A program made the translations under genes and the position numbers. 38,548 nt of DNA from Cyclobacteriaceae bacterium (GTDB lineage Bacteria; Bacteroidota; Bacteroidia; Cytophagales; Cyclobacteriaceae): assembly GCA_020436085.1 (NCBI GenBank), contig JAGQYM010000044.1:1-38548 (forward strand). Direction: 5' to 3'. Numbering within the stretch: the stretch's first letter is position 1; each line of letters opens with the position of its first letter. Below, one piece after another: positions 30,768 through 38,548 of this stretch. The notes under the pieces were generated by a model, which was not told where the DNA came from, did no database searches, and saw nothing but the letters and a program-made list of their open reading frames with translations.

Positions 30768-31658
30768 ATGAAAAAAATATTGTATGTGATTTTGTTGTGG
30801 AGTGTTGGGTTACCCTCATTGGCACAGCAATTCAATGAAACGATTAAGAAAGAACTACAATTTGAAAGACGAGGAGCAAATAACGCGTTGATGATTGCCA
30901 ATATTAATGGCCATGTGAATGTGGAAGGTTATAACGGTGACAAAATATTGGTGACCGTTGATAAGGAGATCATGGCTAAGACCAATGAAAGATTAGAAAA
31001 AGGAAAGACGGAGATTCAACTTGGGGTAATCGACCTGGTGGATACACTAATTGTATACGTCAAAATTCCGTGCAGTGATTTTGGACGAAGGAACCAACGG
31101 TATCATCGCAACAAGAGAGATGGCAAAGGATGGAATTACAATTGGTCATCATGGGGCAATGATTGCAAAGAGGAGTATCGCTACCTGATGAATTTCACCG
31201 TTAAAGTGCCGTCAAATATCAATCTGGCAGTAAGTACGATCAACGATGGTGACATCTCTGTTCATAATGTGAAGGGAGCGGTATATGCCGACAATATTAA
31301 TGGAAGTGTGAAGCTCACGAGTATTGCCGGAGGAACAAGTGCTTCGACCATTAATGGAGACGTTGACCTGGAGTATGACGCAAATCCGGTGGCACCTTGT
31401 AGATACTATTCACTCAATGGCGATATCAATGCCAATTTCAAAAAAGGATTGGGAGCTAGTGTAAGCTTCGAGAGTTTCAATGGGGATTTATTTACTAACA
31501 TCGATAGAATTGAATCCTTGCCGGTTCAAATCGAAAAGAAACCAAAAAGAGAGGGAATAGAATATAAGGTGAATGGAAATCGATTTAAAGTGGGTAATGG
31601 TGGTATCAACCTTGATTTTGAAACATTCAATGGGAACGTTTATCTGAAAGAGATATAA
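30768..31658 (+). CDS. Exported DUF4097-like adhesin-domain protein 1
   Basis: A 296-residue protein from the ATG at 30768; a TTG at 30759 would overlap the previous gene. Signal peptide is about 1-20 (ending LAQQ). The mature part is a repetitive beta structure with a recurring N-G-D/N-x-S turn: INDGDISVHNVKGAVYADNI, NGSVKL, TINGDVDLEY, LNGDINANF, FNGDLFT, FNGNVYL. This matches DUF4097/DUF4098 ladder-like domains. An insert at about 107-122 is strongly basic (RRNQRYHRNKRDGK) and lies between C102 and C133, which could form a disulfide; a third Cys is C211. Genes of this type commonly sit in ECF sigma operons of Bacteroidota; the biochemical role is unknown. It is 5 bp from both neighbours. 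Confidence 0.8.
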   Translation: MKKILYVILLWSVGLPSLAQQFNETIKKELQFERRGANNALMIANINGHVNVEGYNGDKILVTVDKEIMAKTNERLEKGKTEIQLGVIDLVDTLIVYVKIPCSDFGRRNQRYHRNKRDGKGWNYNWSSWGNDCKEEYRYLMNFTVKVPSNINLAVSTINDGDISVHNVKGAVYADNINGSVKLTSIAGGTSASTINGDVDLEYDANPVAPCRYYSLNGDINANFKKGLGASVSFESFNGDLFTNIDRIESLPVQIEKKPKREGIEYKVNGNRFKVGNGGINLDFETFNGNVYLKEI

Positions 31659-31663
31659 AGAAA

Positions 31664-32515
31664 ATGACAATGAAGAATTTTAATAAAATAGTAATAACAA
31701 CAATCATGGTGCTGTGGCTGTCGGTAGTTGCCATAGCGCAGCAGGCCGGAGAGTTTCCGGTGCCGCTTACTGATCCTGCGAAGCGAGGTTCGCTGTATGC
31801 AAAACTAAACACGGGATCAATCACGGTGAAAGGAACTGCGCGGAAGGATGTGCTTGTCAAATATTCGCAAAGGCCAGAGAGAAAACACGACCGGGATGAT
31901 GATGACGATGATGATAATGAAAACAGGAAGGACAATAAAGGTGGACTACGGAGGATCAGTGGAGGGACAATGGATTTGGAGGTGAGTGAAAATAATAATA
32001 ATGTGCGTGTTACGTCCGAGTCGTGGAGCAATGCGGTAGACCTTGTAATAGAAGTGCCCACTGGAATGGACATGAAGGTGAAGGCCTACAATGACGGTGA
32101 TATCATAGTTGCCGATGTTGAAGGCGCGATTGAGATCACCAACTACAATGGAGAGATCACCGCGCGTGGTATTTCTGGATCGGTCGTGGCTTCCACCTAT
32201 AACGGGGAGATTAAGATAGCCTTCAATAAGGTGATAGAAGGTACTCCGATGTCATTTTCAACTTACAACGGGGATATAGATCTTACCTTTCCCTCCACAC
32301 TAAAAGCTACACTCAAAATGAAGACCGAGCAGGGCGAGATTTATTCAGGTTTTGAAATGAACTTGATAAAGACAGGGCCAATCCAAAAAAAGGAAACGAA
32401 GTCAGGCAACTTTAAAGTGGTCATTGATGACTGGGTGAAGGGAGATGTCAATGGCGGAGGTCCAGAGTTCACCATGAAAAATTACAATGGCGATATACTA
32501 ATTCGTAAGAAGTAG
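31664..32515 (+). CDS. Exported DUF4097-like adhesin-domain protein 2
   Basis: A 283-residue paralogue-like partner of the preceding protein, 5 bp downstream. Signal peptide is about 1-26 (ending AIAQQ). The same N-G-D/E ladder appears: YNDGDIIVADVEGAIEITNY, NGEITARG, TYNGEIKI, TYNGDIDLTF, NYNGDILI. An acidic insert contains seven consecutive Asp (D78-D84) between basic and Asn-rich flanks, opposite in charge to the basic insert of the upstream protein. A Met at residue 3 is an alternative start. It is the last gene of the sigma operon, with a strong terminator 25 bp after its stop. The role is unknown; an envelope-stress function is inferred from context only. Confidence 0.8.
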   Translation: MTMKNFNKIVITTIMVLWLSVVAIAQQAGEFPVPLTDPAKRGSLYAKLNTGSITVKGTARKDVLVKYSQRPERKHDRDDDDDDDNENRKDNKGGLRRISGGTMDLEVSENNNNVRVTSESWSNAVDLVIEVPTGMDMKVKAYNDGDIIVADVEGAIEITNYNGEITARGISGSVVASTYNGEIKIAFNKVIEGTPMSFSTYNGDIDLTFPSTLKATLKMKTEQGEIYSGFEMNLIKTGPIQKKETKSGNFKVVIDDWVKGDVNGGGPEFTMKNYNGDILIRKK

Positions 32516-32540
32516 GTAATTCAATCACCCACATTGCAGT

Positions 32541-32570
32541 AGCAACCTCAATCTTGAGGTTGCTTTTTTT
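32541..32570 (+). terminator. Intrinsic terminator of the sigma/DUF4097 operon
   Basis: AGCAACCTCA (32541-32550) pairs perfectly with TGAGGTTGCT (32555-32564) around ATCT. An uninterrupted T-run ends at 32570. Confidence 0.88.
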
Positions 32571-32655
32571 ATTATCCCTACACGGTTTGCCAACTTAAAC
32601 ACCGTTTGTGAAATCTGCGCGACCAGTTTTTAAGTTATTGCCGATAAAAACGGAT

Positions 32656-33159
32656 ATGAAGACATCATTAACTCTTTTATGTGTTTTGCTTTCAATTATG
32701 CTAAATGCTCAAGACAACAAAGAAGAATGGTATGAATTCTGGGTGGGCAAATGGGAGGTGAGTTGGGATGAAGGCGATGGAAAGAAAGGATCAGGTACAA
32801 ATCATGTTGTTAGAATTCTCGATGGGAAGGTAATTCAGGAAAATTTTTCGGTGACGTCAGGCGCTAATAAGGGCTACCTCGGTACAAGCCTGAGTGTTTA
32901 CAATCCGACCCATCAGCAATGGCATCAGGGCTATGCCGATAATCAGGGTAGCTACTTCAATTTTGTAGGTGACAAAATGGAGGACAAATACGTGTTCAAA
33001 ACCATACCAGTGGTGAAGGAGGGCAAAGAGATCATTCAACGAATGGTTTTTTATGACATCACCCACGATTCGCTAACGTGGGATTGGGAGTCAACACAAG
33101 ATGGTGGGAAAACCTGGAGGCTTAACTGGAGAGTCAACTATAGGAGGATGGCCGGCTAA
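32656..33159 (+). CDS. Exported DUF1579/lipocalin-like protein
   Basis: A 167-residue protein from the ATG at 32656; the frame is open further upstream but only this start gives a normal signal peptide (MKTSLTLLCVLLSIMLNAQ). The mature part starts with EFWVGKWEVSWDEGDGKKGS, the opening W-V-G-x-W strand seen in DUF1579 and lipocalin-like small barrels. It continues with alternating strands such as GTSLSVYNPTHQQWHQGYAD and VFYDITHDSLTWDWE. It probably binds a small hydrophobic ligand in the periplasm; no ligand can be named. Its TAA stop overlaps the ATG of the AraC-type regulator by one base (TAATG), suggesting translational coupling. Confidence 0.75.
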   Translation: MKTSLTLLCVLLSIMLNAQDNKEEWYEFWVGKWEVSWDEGDGKKGSGTNHVVRILDGKVIQENFSVTSGANKGYLGTSLSVYNPTHQQWHQGYADNQGSYFNFVGDKMEDKYVFKTIPVVKEGKEIIQRMVFYDITHDSLTWDWESTQDGGKTWRLNWRVNYRRMAG

Positions 33160-34364
33160 TGGATATTCGTCTGTTTTTTATTTTAGGGATACTTCAATCT
33201 CTTTTTTTGTGCGTGGTAATTGGAATAAGTGGAAAGCGGCTTGCTCAGAGCCAATGGATTTTAATTCTATGGCTAGTCACGCTTATAATGAACTTTTATT
33301 TCTATTGGGTTAGTTTTTCTGACAACGTTTTTGGTTTTGACTTTCTAGTGATTTGCTGGGGAATAGAGATCTTACAAGGACCTCTGATCTACCTATACAC
33401 CCGTTCAGTTTTGAATGGCAGAACTAATATCCGCTTAGTTGATCTCATGCACCTTATTCCGTATGGTACCGTAATGGCAGTGGTCTTTAGTGTTCATTAT
33501 TTAACTGCAAACACATTGACGATATCCAATGGCTACATCATTTTCAAAACAGGTGCTCCTTTGGTATTGAAGGTGTTGATTAACATAATTAAGTTAATCA
33601 CTTTGACCTACATCGGGATTAGTATTTATAAGGTTTACAGTCGGACACAGGGTCTCTCTCAATATCATTCTAATCCTGAGCGTATTAACCTAACGTGGCT
33701 CCGTCTTTTTTTAATGGGTATTGCGGTCGGAGACTTAATTCTTTACATGGCTGTGCCAGATATGTTGGGGTTCTATATGCTAAGTGATTTTCAGATTGCC
33801 GCGTTGAGCACAGCAACCGGTGTTGCATTTAGCTATTTCGCCAGTTTTGTAAACTACCGACATCAGTTTGAACTAAATGCGTTGGTTGTCGGAGTGTCTG
33901 TAGGCAATGAGCAAAACGCCCAAGAGCCATTTGACGAAGTAGTCACCGAAGTGAAGTATAGGAATTCCGGGCTCTCTGAGGCCAGAGCGTTAGAGCTCTC
34001 GTATTCCCTGATGCAGTATATGAGTGATGCGAAACCATATCTGAATAAAAATTTGACACTACGTGATGTAGCAAGAGATTTAAACGTGACCTCCAATACT
34101 GTTTCCCAGGTTATCAATGAGTGTATGAAAAAGAATTTTTTCGAATTCATTAATGAGTATCGTGTTCAGGAGTTCAAGCAAAATATTAAACGTGGCCAGC
34201 ACGACAATTACACTATCCTGGCGGTTGCACAGGAGTGCGGCTTTGCGTCTAAGTCGACATTTTATTCAACGTTTAAGAAAATCACAGGGCAAACACCTGC
34301 AGATTTTGTGAAGAGTCACCAGGCTACCTTTAGAGGTACAAAGTTAGTTGACGTAAGTTCCTGA
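33159..34364 (+). CDS. 7TM-AraC transmembrane transcriptional regulator
   Basis: A 401-residue protein. The N-terminal 230 residues hold about seven hydrophobic helices, from DIRLFFILGILQSLFLCVVI to the helix ending SYFASFVNYR. After a linker, an AraC-type DNA-binding domain fills about 290-390. Its first HTH is LTLRDVARDLNVTSNTVSQV and its second is YTILAVAQECGFASKSTFYS, followed by the family signature FKKITGQTPADFVKSH. It is a one-component membrane regulator, a layout common in Bacteroidota and thought to sense an envelope or small-molecule signal. Its start overlaps the stop of the small exported protein before it, so the two are probably produced together. Targets are unknown. Confidence 0.88.
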   Translation: MDIRLFFILGILQSLFLCVVIGISGKRLAQSQWILILWLVTLIMNFYFYWVSFSDNVFGFDFLVICWGIEILQGPLIYLYTRSVLNGRTNIRLVDLMHLIPYGTVMAVVFSVHYLTANTLTISNGYIIFKTGAPLVLKVLINIIKLITLTYIGISIYKVYSRTQGLSQYHSNPERINLTWLRLFLMGIAVGDLILYMAVPDMLGFYMLSDFQIAALSTATGVAFSYFASFVNYRHQFELNALVVGVSVGNEQNAQEPFDEVVTEVKYRNSGLSEARALELSYSLMQYMSDAKPYLNKNLTLRDVARDLNVTSNTVSQVINECMKKNFFEFINEYRVQEFKQNIKRGQHDNYTILAVAQECGFASKSTFYSTFKKITGQTPADFVKSHQATFRGTKLVDVSS

Positions 34365-34571
34365 CGATCCGGTCACCCCTCGTGGGTTATTCCTCTTTAT
34401 AGAAATGATTTTTATAGTCCGATCATGAAGGCCAGGACTTATTTACGATATCAAAAGTCATACTGTTTGTGTTCGCATGTCGTGATTTGTGAAGCTGATT
34501 GCGGGATCAAAAGCAAATCTGATATCACGTAATCAGTGGTAACATTTTGTTAAACGACTAATTGAAGTGGC

Positions 34572-35195
34572 ATGAAAAAGAAAATCTTTTTGGTTGATGA
34601 GGCACGAAGTGAATTCAGAACTGCTTTGTCTTTGGTAATCGCGGGAAGCTCAAAATTTAGAGTAGTGGGGGAGTATGTTAGCGGAGAAGAGTGTTTTAAG
34701 GACATCCAAAAACTTTCTCCGGATATCGTTATCACTGGTTTGGATTTAATCGGGCAAACAGGCATAGAGTTGACTCAAATGATCAGGGCAAAGTTTCCCC
34801 ATATTGAGGTGTTGGTGATATCAGATTATGATGATAATCAAACTGTTTTTGCATCACTAAAAGCAGGTGCCAGTGGCTACCTTCTAAGAACCGCTAATTA
34901 TATCGAGATATTAATCGCACTAGAGGAGTTGGTAGAGGGAGGTGCACCACTGAGCAGGAAGATAGCAAGGATGTTGGTGGAAGAACTTCATACTAATCTG
35001 AACTCGGTTATTTCAAAGAGAGAGAGACAAGTCATGCAAATGATGGCTTCGGGGTTAACCTATTCTGAAATCTCGGACGAACTCAACATCTCAAAACAAA
35101 CTTCCAAGACTCATATTCGGAATATCTATGCCAAACTAAAAGTGAATTCCAAATCTGAGGCAATCTCCAAGGCTCGAGAGGAGCGATTGATTTAA
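34572..35195 (+). CDS. NarL/LuxR-type response regulator with degenerate phospho-acceptor site
   Basis: A 207-residue protein with a receiver-like domain (about 3-120) and a LuxR HTH (about 143-205, SKRERQVMQMMASGLTYSEI and NISKQTSKTHIRNIYAKL). The HTH is intact. In the receiver, the acidic pair is D9-E10. The strand that should end in the phosphorylated Asp reads DIVITGLDLIG, placing Gly56 at the acceptor position; an Asp occurs only at 58. The conserved Lys is Arg106 (YLLRTAN), and the Thr/Ser position is S84. It is therefore likely an atypical, phosphorylation-independent receiver. No histidine kinase gene is adjacent. It lies 183 bp upstream of the SusC/RagA gene on the same strand, so control of that gene is possible but unproven. 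Confidence 0.85.
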   Translation: MKKKIFLVDEARSEFRTALSLVIAGSSKFRVVGEYVSGEECFKDIQKLSPDIVITGLDLIGQTGIELTQMIRAKFPHIEVLVISDYDDNQTVFASLKAGASGYLLRTANYIEILIALEELVEGGAPLSRKIARMLVEELHTNLNSVISKRERQVMQMMASGLTYSEISDELNISKQTSKTHIRNIYAKLKVNSKSEAISKAREERLI

Positions 35196-35217
35196 GGAAA
35201 ATTCAGTTTCCCTATTC

Positions 35218-35246
35218 GGGGTAGTAGTGGTAACGACTACTACCTC
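35218..35246 (+). terminator. Stem-loop between response regulator and SusC gene (possible terminator)
   Basis: GGGGTAGTAGT (35218-35228) pairs with ACTACTACCTC (35236-35246) around GGTAACG, with one G-U pair. No T-run follows, so it may be a weak terminator, an mRNA-stabilising hairpin or a leader element. It starts 23 bp after the regulator stop codon. Confidence 0.45.
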
Positions 35247-35378
35247 TAATTCACAAACGAGGCACATTTCGAAAATATTTACGGCAGCAGTGCTGATACC
35301 CTTGGTCTAAATAGATCGTGAATTTTGAATAACTCCAACTGTGGAGGAAAACTTAAAAGTTAAATCAAACAAAAACCT

Positions 35379-38300
35379 ATGAAGAAGTTTTTACTGTTAT
35401 GCTTCTCATTCGCATTTGTGCTCAGTGCATGGGCTCAGGAACGAGTGGTTTCAGGTAAGATAACGGCCTCGGAAGACGGCTCTACTTTACCTGGTGTGAA
35501 CGTGGTTCTGAAAGGAACTACTAACGGTACGGTTACCGATGTAGACGGTAACTTCCGTTTGAATGTACCGTCATCTGGCGGGACATTGGTATTTTCATTT
35601 ATTGGTCTACAAACCCAGGAGATCGCGATAGGCGAGCGTTCGATTATCGATGTATCGATGGGATTAGATGTACAGCAGTTGACCGAGGTGGTGGTAACGG
35701 CCCAGGGTATTGAGCGCGAGCGCAAGTCCATGGGTTTTGCTTCTACGCAGATATCAGCTTCTGATATTTCTAACAAGCCAGAGACAGACTTAGGCCGTGC
35801 CCTTCAAGGTCGTACACCAGGTCTTCAAATCCTGAACTCATCAGGACTGGCAGGATCAGGCTCGAAGATTAACATTCGTGGTATCAGCTCAGTGTCAGGT
35901 AACACACAGCCATTATGGGTTGTGGACGGAGTGCCTATCAACACAGGATCTAACGATTCAAACCAGGACTTCCGTGACGGTCAGGTATCGCCAACGCGTT
36001 TCCTTGATTTGGATCCTAACAACATTGCCAGCATCAACATCCTGAGAGGTTTGAGTGCGACAACGCTTTACGGATCTCAAGGTCGTAACGGTGTGATCCT
36101 TGTGACTACCAAGGCAGGAGCGAGCGGTAAGCAGACCAGGAACTTCGAGGCTTCAGTGAGCCAGTCCCTGTTTGCAATCGAAGCATTTGTACCTGAGTTC
36201 CAGAACAAGTGGTCGAATGGATTTGATGGTGACTATGGAGAATTCTTTAGTACCTGGGGATATGTGTTTGATGGCAATGTGCCTCCAAATAATCCTCGTC
36301 ACCCATACTTCGAGCACGCGGCAACATTTCCTGAGTTTCCTGAGTTTGCAATGGCAAACGGCTACGTTCCAACAGCTCAGCCGAACAACATTAATGACTT
36401 CTTTCAGAAGGGTACATCTTCCAATACGTCATTCAACGTAGGAGCGCGCAATGAATTTGGAAGTATCAACTTCAACTATAGCCACCTTGATGAGAGTGGA
36501 TTTATCAAGAACAACAATGTAGAGCGTAACAACTTCTCATTAGGTGGTACTGCAAAGCTTACAGACAAGTTCAGCGTAAACAGTGTGTTCAACTTTGTGA
36601 GAACAGAGTTTACCACACCTCCAAGCGGAGCAGGACAAGGAAGTAACTCATCAGGAGGACCTTCAGTATTTGCCAACCTGTTCTTTATTCCAAGGAATAT
36701 AGACCTGACACACTGGCCATACCAGAACCCGGTAACAGGAGCATCAGTGTACTACAGGAACGGTAATGACATTACCAACCCTTACTGGATTCTTGACAAC
36801 GCAAGACAGGGTTCAACTACGAACCGTTTCTTCAGCAACATCAGCTTCAACTATGATTTTACTGACTGGTTCAAATTGACTTATCGTTTGGGATTGGATA
36901 CCTACAGTGAGAAACAGTCTCTGTACGTAAATAAGGGATCAGTGGGATACCCTGCTTCTGCAATCGCTTTTGCTACCGGCTTGTACCGTACAGTAGATGT
37001 GACCAACACCATTCTTGATCACTCCATCATCGGTACTATCCAGAAGAAGTTGAATTCAGATCTGGATCTAACGGCTATCGTTGGATTCAATGCCAGAACA
37101 GATGAGTATATCCAGAACGGATTGGAGAGTTCAGGACAGGTGGTGTATGGCTTGATAGAACACAGAAACTTCGCCAACACACAGCCAAGAGATTTCCGTA
37201 ATAACTCTTTGTCTAACCTTAACCGTGTTGAGAGAAGGACATGGGTTGGAGCTTACTTCGATGCAGGATTGGGTTACAAGAACTTCCTGTATTTGAACGT
37301 AACGGGTCGTAACGACTGGGTATCTACCTTGGAGAAAGACAACCGCACTCTGTTTTATCCAGGTGTTAGTGCCTCTTTCATTCCAACGGCAGCGTTCCCT
37401 GGTTTTGCAGCAGGTGTTCTTGACTTTCTAAAGTTGAGAGCGGGTTACGGAACATCGGCTAACTTCCCTGATCCTTACAACACGCGCCCTGTACTGAACA
37501 CCAACTCGGTATACCAGGTTGATGCGTTGGGTACAGTGTCTTCACAAGGCTTGGACAGAACATTGGCTAATCCTGATTTGAAGCCAGAGCGTCAGACCGA
37601 ATTAGAGTTTGGAATTGAGGCACAGGCTTTAGATAATAGAGCTAAACTAGACCTATCATTTTACAATCGTGCTGCAAAGGATCAGATATTAACGCAAACG
37701 TTAGATCCTGCTACCGGATACGAGCAAACTTTGATTAATGCGGGAGAGATCTCAAACAAGGGTATTGAGGCAGGAGTAACGATCACTCCAGTACGCAGCA
37801 ATGCAGTAACGTGGAATGTGAGAGTAAACTGGACACGCAACGTGAGTGAGGTGGTGAGCCTGCCAGAAGGATCTAAGGAGATCTTGATTAGTGGCTTTAC
37901 CAATCTTGGAAACTTTGCGATAGAAGGTCAGCCATTCAACGTGATTCAGGCTACTTACGGACTGAAGGATGCTAATGGTACTTCTTTGATTACAGCTAAC
38001 GGAGACTATGCGATTTCACCAGAGATCGGCATCATTGGTAATCCAAACCCACAGTGGTTGGGATCATTGATCAACGATGTAACCTGGAAGGGTATCACGT
38101 TCAGCTTCCAGTGGGATTATGTACAGGGAGGCGATACATATTCATTCTCAGCGGCTACAATGGTCGCACGGGGAACAGCTAAAGAATTGGAAGACTTCGA
38201 CCCAAGGTTGCCATTGATTATCCCAGGCGTACTTCAGTCAGATGGAGTTACACCTAACAACATACCGATGCCACCATCACAGTTCTTCTTTGGAAACTCT

Positions 38301-38548
38301 ATCATTGGATCCAATGCGAACGACACAGGAATCTTTGATTCATCAAGGATTCGTTTGAGAGAGGTATCGTTGAGCTACAACATACCACAGAGCATTATTT
38401 CGAAGTTGTCGATCCGGAGTGCAAACATTTCACTTGTTGGTAACAACATGTGGTACAGAGCGATCAATGCACCTAAGTACTCAAAGGTTGATTTTGACAG
38501 AACAGCATTTGGAGTAGCTAACGGTGCTGGTTTTGATTTCTTAGGAGG
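35379..38548 (+). CDS. SusC/RagA-type TonB-dependent outer-membrane receptor (3' end cut off)
   Basis: The frame is open from the ATG at 35379 to the window edge: 1056 complete codons and no stop. Signal peptide is MKKFLLLCFSFAFVLSAWAQ. A CarboxypepD_reg-like domain follows (about 22-100, with GKITASEDGSTLPGVNVVLK and DVDGNFRLNVP). Next come the linker LTEVVVTAQGIERE and the plug domain (about 115-240, with INIRGISSVSG, PLWVVDGVPI and SINILRGLSATTLYGSQGRN). The rest is the beta barrel, with SusC-typical phrases such as VTGRNDWVSTL and LKPERQTELEFGIE. By family length and its final residues GFDFLGG, only a short C-terminal stretch is missing. It imports large substrates (oligosaccharides, peptides or others) across the outer membrane with TonB energy. 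A SusD partner is expected just beyond the window. Confidence 0.93.
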   Translation, partial: MKKFLLLCFSFAFVLSAWAQERVVSGKITASEDGSTLPGVNVVLKGTTNGTVTDVDGNFRLNVPSSGGTLVFSFIGLQTQEIAIGERSIIDVSMGLDVQQLTEVVVTAQGIERERKSMGFASTQISASDISNKPETDLGRALQGRTPGLQILNSSGLAGSGSKINIRGISSVSGNTQPLWVVDGVPINTGSNDSNQDFRDGQVSPTRFLDLDPNNIASINILRGLSATTLYGSQGRNGVILVTTKAGASGKQTRNFEASVSQSLFAIEAFVPEFQNKWSNGFDGDYGEFFSTWGYVFDGNVPPNNPRHPYFEHAATFPEFPEFAMANGYVPTAQPNNINDFFQKGTSSNTSFNVGARNEFGSINFNYSHLDESGFIKNNNVERNNFSLGGTAKLTDKFSVNSVFNFVRTEFTTPPSGAGQGSNSSGGPSVFANLFFIPRNIDLTHWPYQNPVTGASVYYRNGNDITNPYWILDNARQGSTTNRFFSNISFNYDFTDWFKLTYRLGLDTYSEKQSLYVNKGSVGYPASAIAFATGLYRTVDVTNTILDHSIIGTIQKKLNSDLDLTAIVGFNARTDEYIQNGLESSGQVVYGLIEHRNFANTQPRDFRNNSLSNLNRVERRTWVGAYFDAGLGYKNFLYLNVTGRNDWVSTLEKDNRTLFYPGVSASFIPTAAFPGFAAGVLDFLKLRAGYGTSANFPDPYNTRPVLNTNSVYQVDALGTVSSQGLDRTLANPDLKPERQTELEFGIEAQALDNRAKLDLSFYNRAAKDQILTQTLDPATGYEQTLINAGEISNKGIEAGVTITPVRSNAVTWNVRVNWTRNVSEVVSLPEGSKEILISGFTNLGNFAIEGQPFNVIQATYGLKDANGTSLITANGDYAISPEIGIIGNPNPQWLGSLINDVTWKGITFSFQWDYVQGGDTYSFSAATMVARGTAKELEDFDPRLPLIIPGVLQSDGVTPNNIPMPPSQFFFGNSIIGSNANDTGIFDSSRIRLREVSLSYNIPQSIISKLSIRSANISLVGNNMWYRAINAPKYSKVDFDRTAFGVANGAGFDFLG

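Noticed and set aside
32571-32620. Imperfect direct repeat (ACACGGTTTG and ACACCGTTTG)
   Set aside because: The copies differ internally, are short and fit no promoter spacing; chance similarity is likely.

Overview
The window looks like a chromosomal segment of a Bacteroidota bacterium, most likely in the Cytophagales/Cytophagia. The signs are a type IX secretion (Por) C-terminal sorting domain, a SusC/RagA-type TonB-dependent receptor, a TPR-TM-LuxR sensor and a 7TM-AraC regulator. Others are an ECF sigma/anti-sigma/DUF4097 operon, missing Shine-Dalgarno sequences, and -7 elements of the Bacteroidota form TAnnTTTG. No tRNA, rRNA, CRISPR array, insertion sequence or prophage was seen, and coding density is high.

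Layout. (1) 1-4268: a partial membrane protein running off the left edge, a membrane-anchored TPR/LuxR-HTH regulator, an IPT/LamG surface lipoprotein and a small beta-barrel protein. (2) 4708-10478: a tight three-gene operon for exported proteins: a Kre9/KNH-like membrane-anchored protein, a 1287-residue protein with eight fibronectin III repeats and a T9SS sorting domain, and an exported caspase-like (C14) protease with its His/Cys dyad intact. A pair of palindromic sites lies upstream. This is the best candidate for an undescribed module. (3) 10486-17266: housekeeping and accessory genes: TauE/SafE permease, M3 oligopeptidase, MarR regulator, YceI, a DUF5916 protein and TrmN6.

(4) 17298-25804: a formate/C1 block. 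Formate-tetrahydrofolate ligase (fhs) and fdhD form one unit. After an opposing serine hydrolase come the two subunits of an NAD-dependent, Cys-type molybdenum formate dehydrogenase (a NuoE-NuoF-like fusion and a NuoG-N-terminus/FdhF-like catalytic chain). Formate can therefore be activated to 10-formyl-THF or oxidised to CO2 with NADH production. The catalytic subunit keeps the fold segment of the His-ligated Fe-S site but has lost its ligands. (5) 25806-28226: AlkB-type non-haem diiron hydroxylase, an NADPH-binding F420-reductase-like protein and DoxX.

(6) 28653-32515: a coiled-coil membrane protein, then a very compact operon of ECF sigma factor, HEAT-repeat membrane anti-sigma candidate and two exported DUF4097-type proteins, preceded by a near-perfect palindrome and closed by a strong terminator. 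(7) 32656-38548: a DUF1579/lipocalin-like exported protein translationally coupled to a 7TM-AraC regulator. Then come a NarL-type response regulator whose phospho-acceptor Asp is replaced by Gly and a SusC/RagA receptor cut by the right edge of the window.

All family assignments come from reading motifs and architecture by eye; no database search was run.
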